A program made the translations under genes and the position numbers. The notes beneath the pieces were generated by a model. The model saw only the letters and a program-made list of their open reading frames with translations, was not told the origin of the DNA and did not search any database. From positions 1 through 33,840 of the forward strand of contig JAUSPV010000315.1 of NCBI GenBank assembly GCA_030652755.1: a DNA stretch of 33,840 nucleotides, read 5' to 3'. Shown one piece after another: positions 24,556 through 32,162 of the stretch (position 1 is its first letter; every line of letters starts with the position of its first letter). The DNA comes from Caulobacter sp. (GTDB lineage: Bacteria; Pseudomonadota; Alphaproteobacteria; Caulobacterales; Caulobacteraceae).

Positions 24556-25867
24556 GCTCATCCGTTTCCGCCGAGACGATCCCGGCTACGAGGCCGCCCG
24601 GCGCGCCTGCGCCTTCAACGCCCGCCTGCCGGACCGCTTCCCGGACATCATCGTCCAGGCGCGGACGCAGGCCGAGGCAGCCGGCGCCGTCAGACTGGCC
24701 CGCGCCGAGGGCTGGAAGGTCGGCGTCCGGTCCGGCGGCCACAGCTGGGCGGTCAGCCACCTGCGGGACGGCGGCATGCTGCTGGACGTCTCGCGGCTGA
24801 ACGCCGTCGAGATCGACGCCGCCGGCCTGTCCGCCCGGGCCGGTCCCGGCTGCAAGGGCCATGAGCTGAACGACGAGCTCGCCCGCCATAAGCTGCTGTT
24901 TCCGGTCGGACACTGCCAGGGCGTCGCGCTGGGCGGCTATCTGCTGCAGGGCGGCTTCGGCTGGAACAGCCGTGTGCTCGGCAACGCCTGCGAGAACGTC
25001 ACCGCCATCGACTACGTCGACGCGGAGGGCCAGATCCGCCACGCCAGCGCGACCGAGAACAGCGACATGTACTGGGCGGCGCGCGGCGCGGGGCCTGGCT
25101 TCTTCGGCGTCATCACCCGCTATCATCTGAAGCTGACGCGACGACCCAGGGTCATCGGCGCCCAGGTCGCCTTCTATCCCGTGAGCGCCCTCGAAGCGCT
25201 GGCGCGCTGGGCGCACGCGGTCGGGCCGACCGTGCCGCGCTCCATCGAGCTGATGATGCTGCTGTCGCGCGACACGCCGCTGGTGAAGGGGCCGGGGATC
25301 ACCGTGGTGGCCCCGGTCTTCGCCGACAGCCTGCGGGAGGCCTGGCGCGACCTCGCCTTCATGAAGACCCTGCCGGCCGGCGCGGCGATGAAGCTGCCGT
25401 TCCTGCCGACCTCCGTCGCGGCCATGACCCGGCAGGTGATGGAGCACTATCCGACCGGCTACAACTACGCGGTCGACAACATGTGGACGGGCGCGTCGGT
25501 CGAGGACCTGCTGCCCGGCCTGCGGCGGATCGCGCAGACCCTGCCGGCCGCGCCGTCGCACATGCTGTGGATGAACTGGGCCCCGCCGGCGACACGGCCG
25601 GACATGGCCTACTCGCTGGACGACCAGACCTACATCGCTCTCTACGGGGTCTGGAACCAGGACGCCGACGCGCCCGCCGCCTCCCGCTGGGCCATGGACA
25701 ACATGACGGCCATGACGCCGCTGGCGACCGGCGTGCAGCTGGCCGACGAAAACCTGGGCGCGCGGCCGGCGAAGTTCGTCGCCGACGCCAACCTCGCCCG
25801 GCTGGACGCCCTGCGGGCCGAGCATGATCCCGAGGGGCGCTTCCATCCCTGGATGGGCCGGCCATGA
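24545..25867 (+). CDS. BBE-type FAD-linked oxidoreductase, probably bicovalently flavinylated
   Basis: The 440-aa product has the PCMH FAD-binding domain: VGVRSGGHSWAVS with His66 (8-alpha-histidyl attachment site) and PVGHCQGVALGGYLLQGGFGW with Cys124 in the 6-S-cysteinyl position, so both covalent links are likely. The C-terminus has the BBE-like ending HDPEGRFHPW. Related enzymes oxidise alkaloids, sugars or phenolics with O2, releasing H2O2. The long open frame begins at 24479, but the family N-terminus starts at ATG 24545, inside the last codons of the TetR gene. The stop overlaps the next start (ATGA). It has no export signal, so it should be cytosolic. The substrate is probably related to that of the PhlG-like hydrolase. 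Confidence 0.9.
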   Translation: MPPELIRFRRDDPGYEAARRACAFNARLPDRFPDIIVQARTQAEAAGAVRLARAEGWKVGVRSGGHSWAVSHLRDGGMLLDVSRLNAVEIDAAGLSARAGPGCKGHELNDELARHKLLFPVGHCQGVALGGYLLQGGFGWNSRVLGNACENVTAIDYVDAEGQIRHASATENSDMYWAARGAGPGFFGVITRYHLKLTRRPRVIGAQVAFYPVSALEALARWAHAVGPTVPRSIELMMLLSRDTPLVKGPGITVVAPVFADSLREAWRDLAFMKTLPAGAAMKLPFLPTSVAAMTRQVMEHYPTGYNYAVDNMWTGASVEDLLPGLRRIAQTLPAAPSHMLWMNWAPPATRPDMAYSLDDQTYIALYGVWNQDADAPAASRWAMDNMTAMTPLATGVQLADENLGARPAKFVADANLARLDALRAEHDPEGRFHPWMGRP

Positions 25868-26703
25868 GCTCGCTCCACGGCCCCGGCTGGCCGGATGCAT
25901 TCGCCGCCCTGCCCTACGCGCGCTTCTGGAACCCGGTGCTCGCGCCGCTTCCGGAACGCGCGCTGCGGGCGCTGGAGCGCGGCGCCCGGCCCCTGCCCTC
26001 GTTGCCCGGCCTGGCGGCTTCGCGCGCGACGCTGCTGGACCCCGCTGCGGACTCGGTCAGCGGCTACGGCTTCGACGACAAGGGCCGCATGCATGTGGCC
26101 ATCGATATCGACATGCCCGGCGTCACGCCGGCGATGATCGACTGGTGGTTCGGCTGGCACGGCGACCGGGCCGCCAAGTACCGGCTCTGGCACCCGGAGG
26201 CCCACGTCAGCGCCGCCTGGCTCAAGGCCCCGCCGGCCGGCGGCGTCGGCCGCGCCCGCTATATCGGCCAGACCTCGATCGTCGACGAGTACATCGGCAG
26301 CCGCCGCCTGAACGGCTCGATCCGGTTTGTGCCTCCGGCCCAGCTCGGCTTCACCAATCCGTCGCTGAAGGACGACCAGGTCGCCACCGTGATCTGCGCG
26401 CGGACAGGCCCGGCCGACGCGCCGGTCGATGTCGGCTGGCTGGCGCATGCGGTGCTGGCCACATCGGGCGGCAGCGTCATGCGGTCGCGGTTCTGGTTCG
26501 GCGGCGAGCACGTCGCCGGACGGGGCGGCCCGGGCGGCGCCCTGGCGGCGCTGATGGCCTCCCGCATCCTTCGCCTCACGGAGAGCGACGCCCGGGCGCT
26601 GCTCATCCACTGCGCAGAGGAGATGCAGCATCTGGCCGGCTTCCTGCCCGCCCTTCATGCGGACTTCCGGGACGATCCGGTAGACCTGCCTTCAGCCGCC
26701 TGA
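25864..26703 (+). CDS. PhlG-like C-C bond hydrolase (DAPG hydrolase family)
   Basis: The 279-aa product resembles 2,4-diacetylphloroglucinol hydrolase. It has the IDWWFGWHGDRAAKYRLWHPEAH segment (92-114, given in order), DEYIG with Glu142, and HCAEEMQHLAGFLP, where His249 and Glu253 form the HxxxE pair. Together with His110 these fit the two-His, two-Glu zinc site of PhlG. PhlG hydrolytically removes an acetyl group from an acylphloroglucinol by breaking a C-C bond; related phloretin hydrolases act on flavonoid-derived compounds. The length is close to the characterised enzyme. It is the third gene of a tightly overlapping operon and overlaps the convergent patatin gene by 12 bp. The family call is good; the exact substrate is unknown. 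Confidence 0.82.
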   Translation: MSSLHGPGWPDAFAALPYARFWNPVLAPLPERALRALERGARPLPSLPGLAASRATLLDPAADSVSGYGFDDKGRMHVAIDIDMPGVTPAMIDWWFGWHGDRAAKYRLWHPEAHVSAAWLKAPPAGGVGRARYIGQTSIVDEYIGSRRLNGSIRFVPPAQLGFTNPSLKDDQVATVICARTGPADAPVDVGWLAHAVLATSGGSVMRSRFWFGGEHVAGRGGPGGALAALMASRILRLTESDARALLIHCAEEMQHLAGFLPALHADFRDDPVDLPSAA

Positions 26704-27870
26704 CGGCGGCGCGGCGGACCAGCGGGACATCAGGGCGCCCAGGAAAGCCGGTCGCGCCGGATCGGCTGTTGGCGTCGTCCACAGCTCGCCGGACGCCGCC
26801 CGCTCGAAGGCGGCGTCGAAGGTGCGCTGCATCGAGACGGTGTCGAAACTCATCATGCTGCCCTGCGTGGGATCGGCCTGGATGGAGGCGATGCTGAGCG
26901 GCAGCCGGTGGGCGGCGCAGAAGTTCGTCGTCATGCTGATGGCCTGCCGGTAGGAAAACCGCAACATGGTGTCGAAGGCGCGGATCAGGATCGCGGGCAC
27001 ATTGTTTGGGGTGGTGCGCGGCGCCTGATCCAGCACGGTGTTGACGATCACGTAGATGCGGCTGCGCTGCAGCCGATGGCGCAGGTTCTTCCAGCGCAGC
27101 ATGGCCTCGGGCATCACGAACAGCGGCGTGGCGACACCACCGTCGACATGCATCTCCTCATAGACCACCCCCTCGCGCTCGACGGCGATCCGCTTGGGCG
27201 GGAACAGGCCCGGCAGGCTGGCCGAGGCGACGAGCACGTCGCGGAACAGGCTCAGCGCCGCCGGCCCGCCGACCGAGGCGATCTCGCCCATGTTCCAGAT
27301 CACCGTCCGCTGGCTGTCCAGGTCGGTGGTGGCGACCAGCAGGCGCCGGCCCTGGGCATGGCGCGCGGCGACCGCCTCAAGCATGTCCTCCTTCAGGAAC
27401 GGATCGATCAGCCGCTCGAGCTGCTCGCTCCTGAACACGCCGCCAAAGTTCCCCGACAGGCCGCCGAGGCTGAGCAGCTTGGCCGCGTAGCCGCCGGTGT
27501 AGGCGTCCCGCAGCTTGTCGTCCCAGTCCGGGCCCAGGAAGGCGAACGGCGCGATCAGGGCCCCGGTGCTGACCCCGGTGACGATGGCGAAGTCGGGCCG
27601 CTGACCGGCCGCCGTCAACCCGACCAGCACGCCGGCCCCGAAGGCGCCGCCCGCCGCCCCGCCCGAGATGGCCAGGATGTTGAAGTCCTCGCGCTGCAGC
27701 AGGACCTTGGGCAACGACAGGCTGTCGGCGGCCGATTTCAGCGACTCCTCGGCCTCCTCGACCGTCAGGCGAACGCCCTCGAACCCCGGAATCTCGGCGT
27801 CGCCGTTGGTCGGCGCCGGCAGCCGCACCAAGCCGTTGGTTCGCGATCTTGAGTGATTTTCATCAGCCAT
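26692..27870 (-). CDS. Patatin-like phospholipase
   Basis: The 392-aa protein has the patatin catalytic elements: oxyanion loop ISGGAAGGAFGAGVL (68-82), nucleophile motif GVSTG with Ser101, and the Asp of HVDGGVATP (about 242). FPPKRIAVEREGVVYEEMHVDGG precedes the Asp loop. There is no clear signal peptide; residues 1-60 are polar and partly charged. Patatins are Ser-Asp dyad lipid acyl hydrolases. The ATG at 27870 lacks a recognisable Shine-Dalgarno (a C-rich run precedes it), so the start is less secure. It lies 24 bp after the RutE-like gene on the same strand and may be cotranscribed. Confidence 0.9.
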   Translation of the reverse strand: MADENHSRSRTNGLVRLPAPTNGDAEIPGFEGVRLTVEEAEESLKSAADSLSLPKVLLQREDFNILAISGGAAGGAFGAGVLVGLTAAGQRPDFAIVTGVSTGALIAPFAFLGPDWDDKLRDAYTGGYAAKLLSLGGLSGNFGGVFRSEQLERLIDPFLKEDMLEAVAARHAQGRRLLVATTDLDSQRTVIWNMGEIASVGGPAALSLFRDVLVASASLPGLFPPKRIAVEREGVVYEEMHVDGGVATPLFVMPEAMLRWKNLRHRLQRSRIYVIVNTVLDQAPRTTPNNVPAILIRAFDTMLRFSYRQAISMTTNFCAAHRLPLSIASIQADPTQGSMMSFDTVSMQRTFDAAFERAASGELWTTPTADPARPAFLGALMSRWSAAPPSGG

Positions 27871-27894
27871 GGGGGGAGCCCGGGGACGAAGAGA

Positions 27895-28488
27895 TCAGAG
27901 AATGCGGCAAGCGTCCTCGAACGTCAGCCGCGGATTGCGGGGAAATAGGTTTTCATCGGTGCCGTATCCGATGTTGCACACGAAGTTCACCTCCCAGCTC
28001 GTCCCGGCGAAGAACGCCTCGTTGACCCCGGAGGCGTTGAAGCCGGACATCGGCCCGCAGTCGAGGCCAAGCGAGCGCGCCGCCAGCATCAGATACGCGG
28101 CCTGCAGCGATCCGTTCCGGAAGGCGGTCTCCTTCGCCAGCGCGGGGTTGGCGGCGAACACCTCTCCGGCCCGCGGCTTGTGGGGGAAGACCTGCGGGAT
28201 TTTCTCGCCAAAGTTCAGGTCGTAGGCGATCAGCACATTGACCGGCGCGGCCAGGGTCTTGTCCCGGTTGCCCGAGGCCATGTGCGGGGCCAGCCGCTGC
28301 CTGGCCTCCTCACTGACCAGGAACACGAACCGGCCCGGCTGGGCGTTCGACGCCGTCGGGCCGAGCGCGGCCATCTCGTACAGCTCGCGGATCAGCGCCG
28401 GGGCCACCGGGTCAGGCGACCAGCCGTTGTGCGTCCGCGCCTCCCGGAACAGCTGGTCCAGCGCGGCGTCAGGCAGGCGGTCGGTCAT
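27895..28488 (-). CDS. rutE: RutE-like malonic semialdehyde reductase / nitroreductase family protein
   Basis: The 197-aa protein matches RutE in length and landmarks: LFREARTHNGW, GPTASNAQPGRFVFL, SGNRDKTLAAPV, LAKETAFRNGSLQAAYLMLAARSLGLDCGPMSGF, FAGTSWEVNFVCNIGYG and the ending PRLTFEDACRIL. RutE reduces malonic semialdehyde to 3-hydroxypropionate with NADH in pyrimidine (Rut) degradation. Here no other rut gene is adjacent; it follows a ribokinase gene by 90 bp and precedes a patatin gene. The ATG at 28488 has GGAG 8 nt upstream. Other substrates (quinones, nitro compounds) are possible for members outside the rut operon. Confidence 0.85.
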   Translation of the reverse strand: MTDRLPDAALDQLFREARTHNGWSPDPVAPALIRELYEMAALGPTASNAQPGRFVFLVSEEARQRLAPHMASGNRDKTLAAPVNVLIAYDLNFGEKIPQVFPHKPRAGEVFAANPALAKETAFRNGSLQAAYLMLAARSLGLDCGPMSGFNASGVNEAFFAGTSWEVNFVCNIGYGTDENLFPRNPRLTFEDACRIL

Positions 28489-28578
28489 CGGGGGTACTCC
28501 ACGGGGAAGACTTGGCGCCAGCGCACCCTATGCCATTGTCCGGGGGCCAGCGACACAGAGGCGAGCACGACGCGACGG

Positions 28579-29442
28579 CTAGCCGCCGCGCAGCGCCGCC
28601 TCCACGTCCCCCCGCCACGGCAGCGAACTCTGCGCCCCGGCCTTCGCCGCGGTCAGCGCCCCGGCGGCGCAGGCGAACCGCAGCGCTTCGGCGGGCGCCA
28701 TGCCCTCGAGCATCGCCACCACGAGCGCGCCGACAAACGCGTCCCCGGCGCCGGTCGTGTCGATGGCGCGCACCTCCGGCGGCTCGGCGGTGGCCACGCG
28801 GACGCCGTCGCGCAGCAGGGTCGCGCCGCGCGAGCCCCAGGTGACGGCGACCAGCCCCGGCAGGCCGTGCAGGCGGCGGCCGAAGTCCCCCGCCTCGGCT
28901 TCATTGACCACCAGCAGATCGGCGCGCCGCAGCACAGCGTTGTCGATGTCCAGGTTGGCCGGCGCCAGGTTCACGCAGACGAAGCCGGTCGCCCGCGCCA
29001 CGGCCGCCGCGACGGTCTCCAGCGGGATCTCCAGCTGGCAGATCAGCGCGCCGCCGATGACGTCGGGCAGCCGGTCGGGCGTCAGGGACAGGTTGGCGCC
29101 CGAGACGACCACGATCTGGTTCTCGCCCTCGGCGTCGACGGCGATCAGCGCCGCGCCGGTCGCCGCCGCCGCATCGACGGTCACCCGGGCCAGGTCGACG
29201 CCGTCCGCCCGCAGCAGCGCCAGCGCCTGGTCCGCCATGGCGTCGGCGCCGACCCGGCCGATCAGGGAAACCGCCGCCCCCAGCCGCCGGGCCGCCAGCG
29301 CCTGGTTGGCGCCCTTGCCGCCCGGATGGATGGCCAGGGTCGCGCCGGTGACCGTCTCGCCGGGCGTCGGCAGCGCGGCGCCGGCGGCGACAAAGTCCAG
29401 ATTGATCGAGCCGACGACGGCTATGGGGGTCTGGCGTGTCAC
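28579..29442 (-). CDS. rbsK: Ribokinase (PfkB family)
   Basis: The roughly 287-aa sugar kinase begins IAVVGSINLDF and has GGKGANQALAARRLG (41-55), LIGRVGADAMAD, NLAPANLDID, VNEAEA and the ATP/anion-hole motif DTTGAGDAFVGAL with the catalytic Asp. These are the signatures of ribokinase, which makes ribose-5-phosphate from ribose and ATP. The start is ambiguous: GTG 29442 matches the family N-terminus, while ATG 29484 would add 14 residues; neither has a good Shine-Dalgarno. No ribose transporter genes are adjacent. The RutE-like gene downstream may share its transcript, hinting at nucleoside/pyrimidine use (weak inference). Confidence 0.83.
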   Translation of the reverse strand: MTRQTPIAVVGSINLDFVAAGAALPTPGETVTGATLAIHPGGKGANQALAARRLGAAVSLIGRVGADAMADQALALLRADGVDLARVTVDAAAATGAALIAVDAEGENQIVVVSGANLSLTPDRLPDVIGGALICQLEIPLETVAAAVARATGFVCVNLAPANLDIDNAVLRRADLLVVNEAEAGDFGRRLHGLPGLVAVTWGSRGATLLRDGVRVATAEPPEVRAIDTTGAGDAFVGALVVAMLEGMAPAEALRFACAAGALTAAKAGAQSSLPWRGDVEAALRGG

Positions 29443-29565
29443 CCCGCCATTGTCGGCGCTGAATCGGCGTCGGAGCAAGGGCATGACGTTGGGGAGGCGT
29501 TTACATCCCGCCCGCGCCGGGCATCATCGCCGGACCGACAGCCCTTCCGATCCGGAGACGCCCCC

Positions 29566-30210
29566 ATGCCCCGCCTACGTCAGGTTCCCCGCGCCGAAGT
29601 CGATCAGGGCACAGGCCTTCGCATGTACAACCTGCTGTTCGGGGACCGCGACCCGGTGGCCGAGCCCGGCACCGCCACCGGCACGCCCGGCGACTGGTGG
29701 ACCGTCTTCGCCCAGTCGCCGGACATCCTGCACCACAGCTGCCAGGGCTTCGCCCTCTACCGGAGCCCGGCCCGCAAGCTGGACCCGGTGCTGCGCGAGC
29801 TGGGCCAGACCCGCGCCGGCTTCAACAAGGGCAGCCAGTTCGTCTTCTCGCAGCACTGCAAGTCCTTGCGGGGCCTGAAAGTCTCGGAAGAGAAGATCGC
29901 CGCCGTGCCGCATTGGCCGGTCGCCGACTGCTTCAACGAGCAGGAACGCGCGCTGCTGGCCTATGCCGACTGCCTGACGCTACAGAACGGCCGCACGCCG
30001 GACGCCGTTTTCGACAAGCTCAAGACCTTCCTGAGCGAGGAGCAGATCCTGGAGTTCACCTACATCACCTGCATGTACGACATGCATGCGGTGATGAGCC
30101 GGGCCCTGCGCACCGAGTTCGACGACCGCGACGAGGTGATCGTCGAGGTCGCCGCGCCGGAGGATTTCAGCGCCCGGGACTTCCTCGATACCGGCCGCGA
30201 GCCGCGCTAG
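29566..30210 (+). CDS. Carboxymuconolactone decarboxylase/AhpD-like fold protein
   Basis: The 214-aa protein is all-helical in pattern. Segments FALYRSPARKLDPVLRELGQTRAG and FNKGSQFVFSQHCKSLRGLKVSEEKIAAV match the CMD/AhpD family. The AhpD-type CxxC pair is absent; Cys98 in SQHCK is the single conserved Cys, and a second Cys lies in ITCMYD near the end. It is therefore not an AhpD-type peroxidase on sequence grounds; a decarboxylase or unknown role is open. The ATG at 29566 has GGAG 8 nt upstream. It is divergent from ribokinase and shares 4 bp (CTAG) with the convergent pirin stop. Confidence 0.85.
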   Translation: MPRLRQVPRAEVDQGTGLRMYNLLFGDRDPVAEPGTATGTPGDWWTVFAQSPDILHHSCQGFALYRSPARKLDPVLRELGQTRAGFNKGSQFVFSQHCKSLRGLKVSEEKIAAVPHWPVADCFNEQERALLAYADCLTLQNGRTPDAVFDKLKTFLSEEQILEFTYITCMYDMHAVMSRALRTEFDDRDEVIVEVAAPEDFSARDFLDTGREPR

Positions 30211-31067
30211 CCAGGTACGGAACCGAACTTGCCGGCGTTGTAGTCGCCGATCGCGTCGATGATCTGCTGGCGCGTGTTCATGACGAAGGGGCCGTGCGAA
30301 ACGACGGGCTCGTTGAACGGCGCGGCGTGACCGAAGACGACGAAGGCGTCGGTCGCCGCCGTCAGCTCCACCGTGTCGCCGTCGGCGTTGAGGGCCACCA
30401 GGTGGTGCGGCTTTGTCGCCGCGCCAGCGACGGCCGCCTCGCCGCGCACGACATAAAGAAAGACATTGCGGCCCGCCGCCGCCGGCAGGGTGACACGGCC
30501 GCCGGCCTTCAGCCGCACGGTGGCCATGACGATATCGACGAGCGGCGCGTAGGGGCCCTTCACGCCGGCGATCTCTCCGGCGATCACGTCGACCTCGACC
30601 CGCCCCTCATCCAGCGTCGCCACCGGGATCTCGTCCCGCTGCAGTCCGACGTAGCGCGGCGGCGTGAACTTCAGGGCGGCGGGCAGGTTCACCCACAGCT
30701 GCAGGATCTCCAGCGGGCCGCCGGCGCGCTTGAAGGCCTCCGGCGACAGCTCGGCGTGGACCAGACCGCTGCCGGCCGTCATCCACTGCACCCCGCCGGC
30801 CCGGATGACGCTCTCGTGCCCGCCGCTGTCCAGGTGGGACAGCTCGCCCTCGAGGATGAAGGTCACCGTCTCGAAGCCGCGATGCGGGTGCGGCCCGAAC
30901 GGCAGGCCGCGGTTGTTCGCCGGATAGACCTGCGGGCCGTGGTGGTTGAGGAACAGGAACGGATCGATCTGGTCCACGCCCGGCCCCGGCAGCGGCCGGC
31001 GGGTGACCAGATCGGCGATGTCGTCGCGATGGGCGGGGTGCAGCGCCCTGATGGTCCGGCCGGTCAT
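30207..31067 (-). CDS. Pirin family protein (bicupin)
   Basis: The 286-aa bicupin has the N-terminal pirin motif FGPHPHRGFETVTF and the later TAGSGLVHAE. The metal ligands are His60, His62, His104 and Glu106, as in pirins with quercetin 2,3-dioxygenase activity. The second cupin half follows and carries no obvious ligand set. Bacterial pirins have been described as quercetinases or as regulators of metabolic enzymes; which applies here cannot be told. The ATG at 31067 has AGGAG 6 nt upstream. A palindromic repeat lies upstream, between it and the GST gene. Confidence 0.9.
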   Translation of the reverse strand: MTGRTIRALHPAHRDDIADLVTRRPLPGPGVDQIDPFLFLNHHGPQVYPANNRGLPFGPHPHRGFETVTFILEGELSHLDSGGHESVIRAGGVQWMTAGSGLVHAELSPEAFKRAGGPLEILQLWVNLPAALKFTPPRYVGLQRDEIPVATLDEGRVEVDVIAGEIAGVKGPYAPLVDIVMATVRLKAGGRVTLPAAAGRNVFLYVVRGEAAVAGAATKPHHLVALNADGDTVELTAATDAFVVFGHAAPFNEPVVSHGPFVMNTRQQIIDAIGDYNAGKFGSVPG

Positions 31068-31125
31068 GCGGGTCTCCTTGCGGTGACAGGTAGTGCGCTC
31101 ACGGCGAGTGGGAAACCCTCTCACG

Positions 31126-31234
31126 TCCTGTCATCCCGGCGAAGGCCGGGACCCAGTTGCGAGCGCCGCACCTCGGTCGGAATCCTGAGAGCCGTGCCTG
31201 AATCTGGGTCCCGGCCTTCGCCGGGATGACAGGA
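31126..31234. repeat. Palindromic repeat element: 31-bp perfect inverted repeats around a 47-bp centre
   Basis: Arms at 31126-31156 and 31204-31234 are exact reverse complements. Each arm has its own hairpin CCCGGC-GAAG-GCCGGG. The translation of the element contains VIPAKAGTQ and WVPAFAGMT, a signature seen in spurious ORFs across alphaproteobacterial genomes because this repeat is widely dispersed. It lies 10 bp beyond the GST stop codon (minus strand) and about 60 bp upstream of the pirin start. It could act as a terminator or mRNA-stabilising structure; no transposase is present. Confidence 0.9.
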
Positions 31235-31244
31235 GATAGGAGCC

Positions 31245-32030
31245 TCAGACCGGCTCCCCGTTGAAGCGGATATTGTCCTTCTCCAGCCCCTTCAGCACGA
31301 CCGCGACACCGCCGGAGCGGATCATCCACTCCAGCCGGTGGTCGCGGTACTGGCGCTTGAAGAGGCCGGCGTCGACGATGCCGGCGACGGCCGACATGGC
31401 CTGGATCGAGTCGGCGGCGGCCTTGAACGACGCGGCGACCGAGGGTCTGGCCCGGGCGCGACCCAGCCATTGGCCAAGCGCGCTGTCCGGCGCCGGTCCG
31501 ACGCCATGGCCGACGGCGCCCTGGACGAACGGCGCGGCGCAGAGGTCGGCCCAGCCGAAGGTCTCGCCGTTCAGCCATTCGGACTCGCCCAGCTGCTTCT
31601 CCAGCCAGGCGTGCAGCCTGCCCGTCTGCTGCGCGGCGGCGGTCTTCAGCGTCACGGCCAGCTCGCCCTCGGCGCGGCGGAACCAGGCGATCTCCGACAA
31701 CCCCCAGGTGATGGCCTCGTAGTGGGTGTCCATCACCTCCTCGATCATCCGCGCCCGGGCCCGGGCCAGCGGGTCGGCCGGCAGCAGGGCCGGCGTCGGG
31801 TAGCGGTCCTCGATGAACTCCAGGATGATCGAGGAGTCGAAGATCGGCGCCCCGTCGACGAACAGCACCGGCACCTCGCCGCGCGGATTGGCGGCGCGGA
31901 AGGCCTCCGGCGTGTTGCCCGATCCCATGGCGTTGGGCGTGCTGACGGTGAAGTCGATCTCCTTCTCGACAAGGGCGATCTTCACCTTCTGGGCATAGGG
32001 CGACAGCGGGTGTTCGAGCAGGTCGAGCAT
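31245..32030 (-). CDS. Glutathione S-transferase family protein
   Basis: The 261-aa GST has the N-domain start LLEHPLSPYAQKVKIALVEKEIDFTV, the cis-Pro region NPRGEVPVLFVDG and the gamma-glutamyl-binding FDSSIILEFIEDRYP, then a helical C-domain with WLNGETFGWADLCAAPFV (the N-cap motif). The active site has Ser (SPYAQK). The ATG at 32030 has GAGGA 6 nt upstream; the open frame before it (to 32084) is non-homologous. It is divergent from the M20-family gene. Substrate unknown; the C-terminal extension (about 210-261) is longer than in the smallest GSTs. Confidence 0.92.
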   Translation of the reverse strand: MLDLLEHPLSPYAQKVKIALVEKEIDFTVSTPNAMGSGNTPEAFRAANPRGEVPVLFVDGAPIFDSSIILEFIEDRYPTPALLPADPLARARARMIEEVMDTHYEAITWGLSEIAWFRRAEGELAVTLKTAAAQQTGRLHAWLEKQLGESEWLNGETFGWADLCAAPFVQGAVGHGVGPAPDSALGQWLGRARARPSVAASFKAAADSIQAMSAVAGIVDAGLFKRQYRDHRLEWMIRSGGVAVVLKGLEKDNIRFNGEPV

Positions 32031-32162
32031 GGCGTTTCCTCGGGTGTTTTGACGATTGAGCCCCCGCCCGGAGCGCCTCGTCAACGGCGCCGCGACGTCA
32101 CCCCTGTACGCCCCGTCGCCGCCGTCCTAGCCTTCCCCCAGAGTAATTGAGGGAGCTTTCCG

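Noticed and set aside
29566-30210. AhpD-type alkylhydroperoxidase
   Set aside because: The CxxC redox pair is absent; only the general CMD/AhpD fold is supported.
31099-31578. 159-codon minus-strand open frame with VIPAKAGTQ
   Set aside because: It is formed by the palindromic repeat and a wrong frame of the GST gene.
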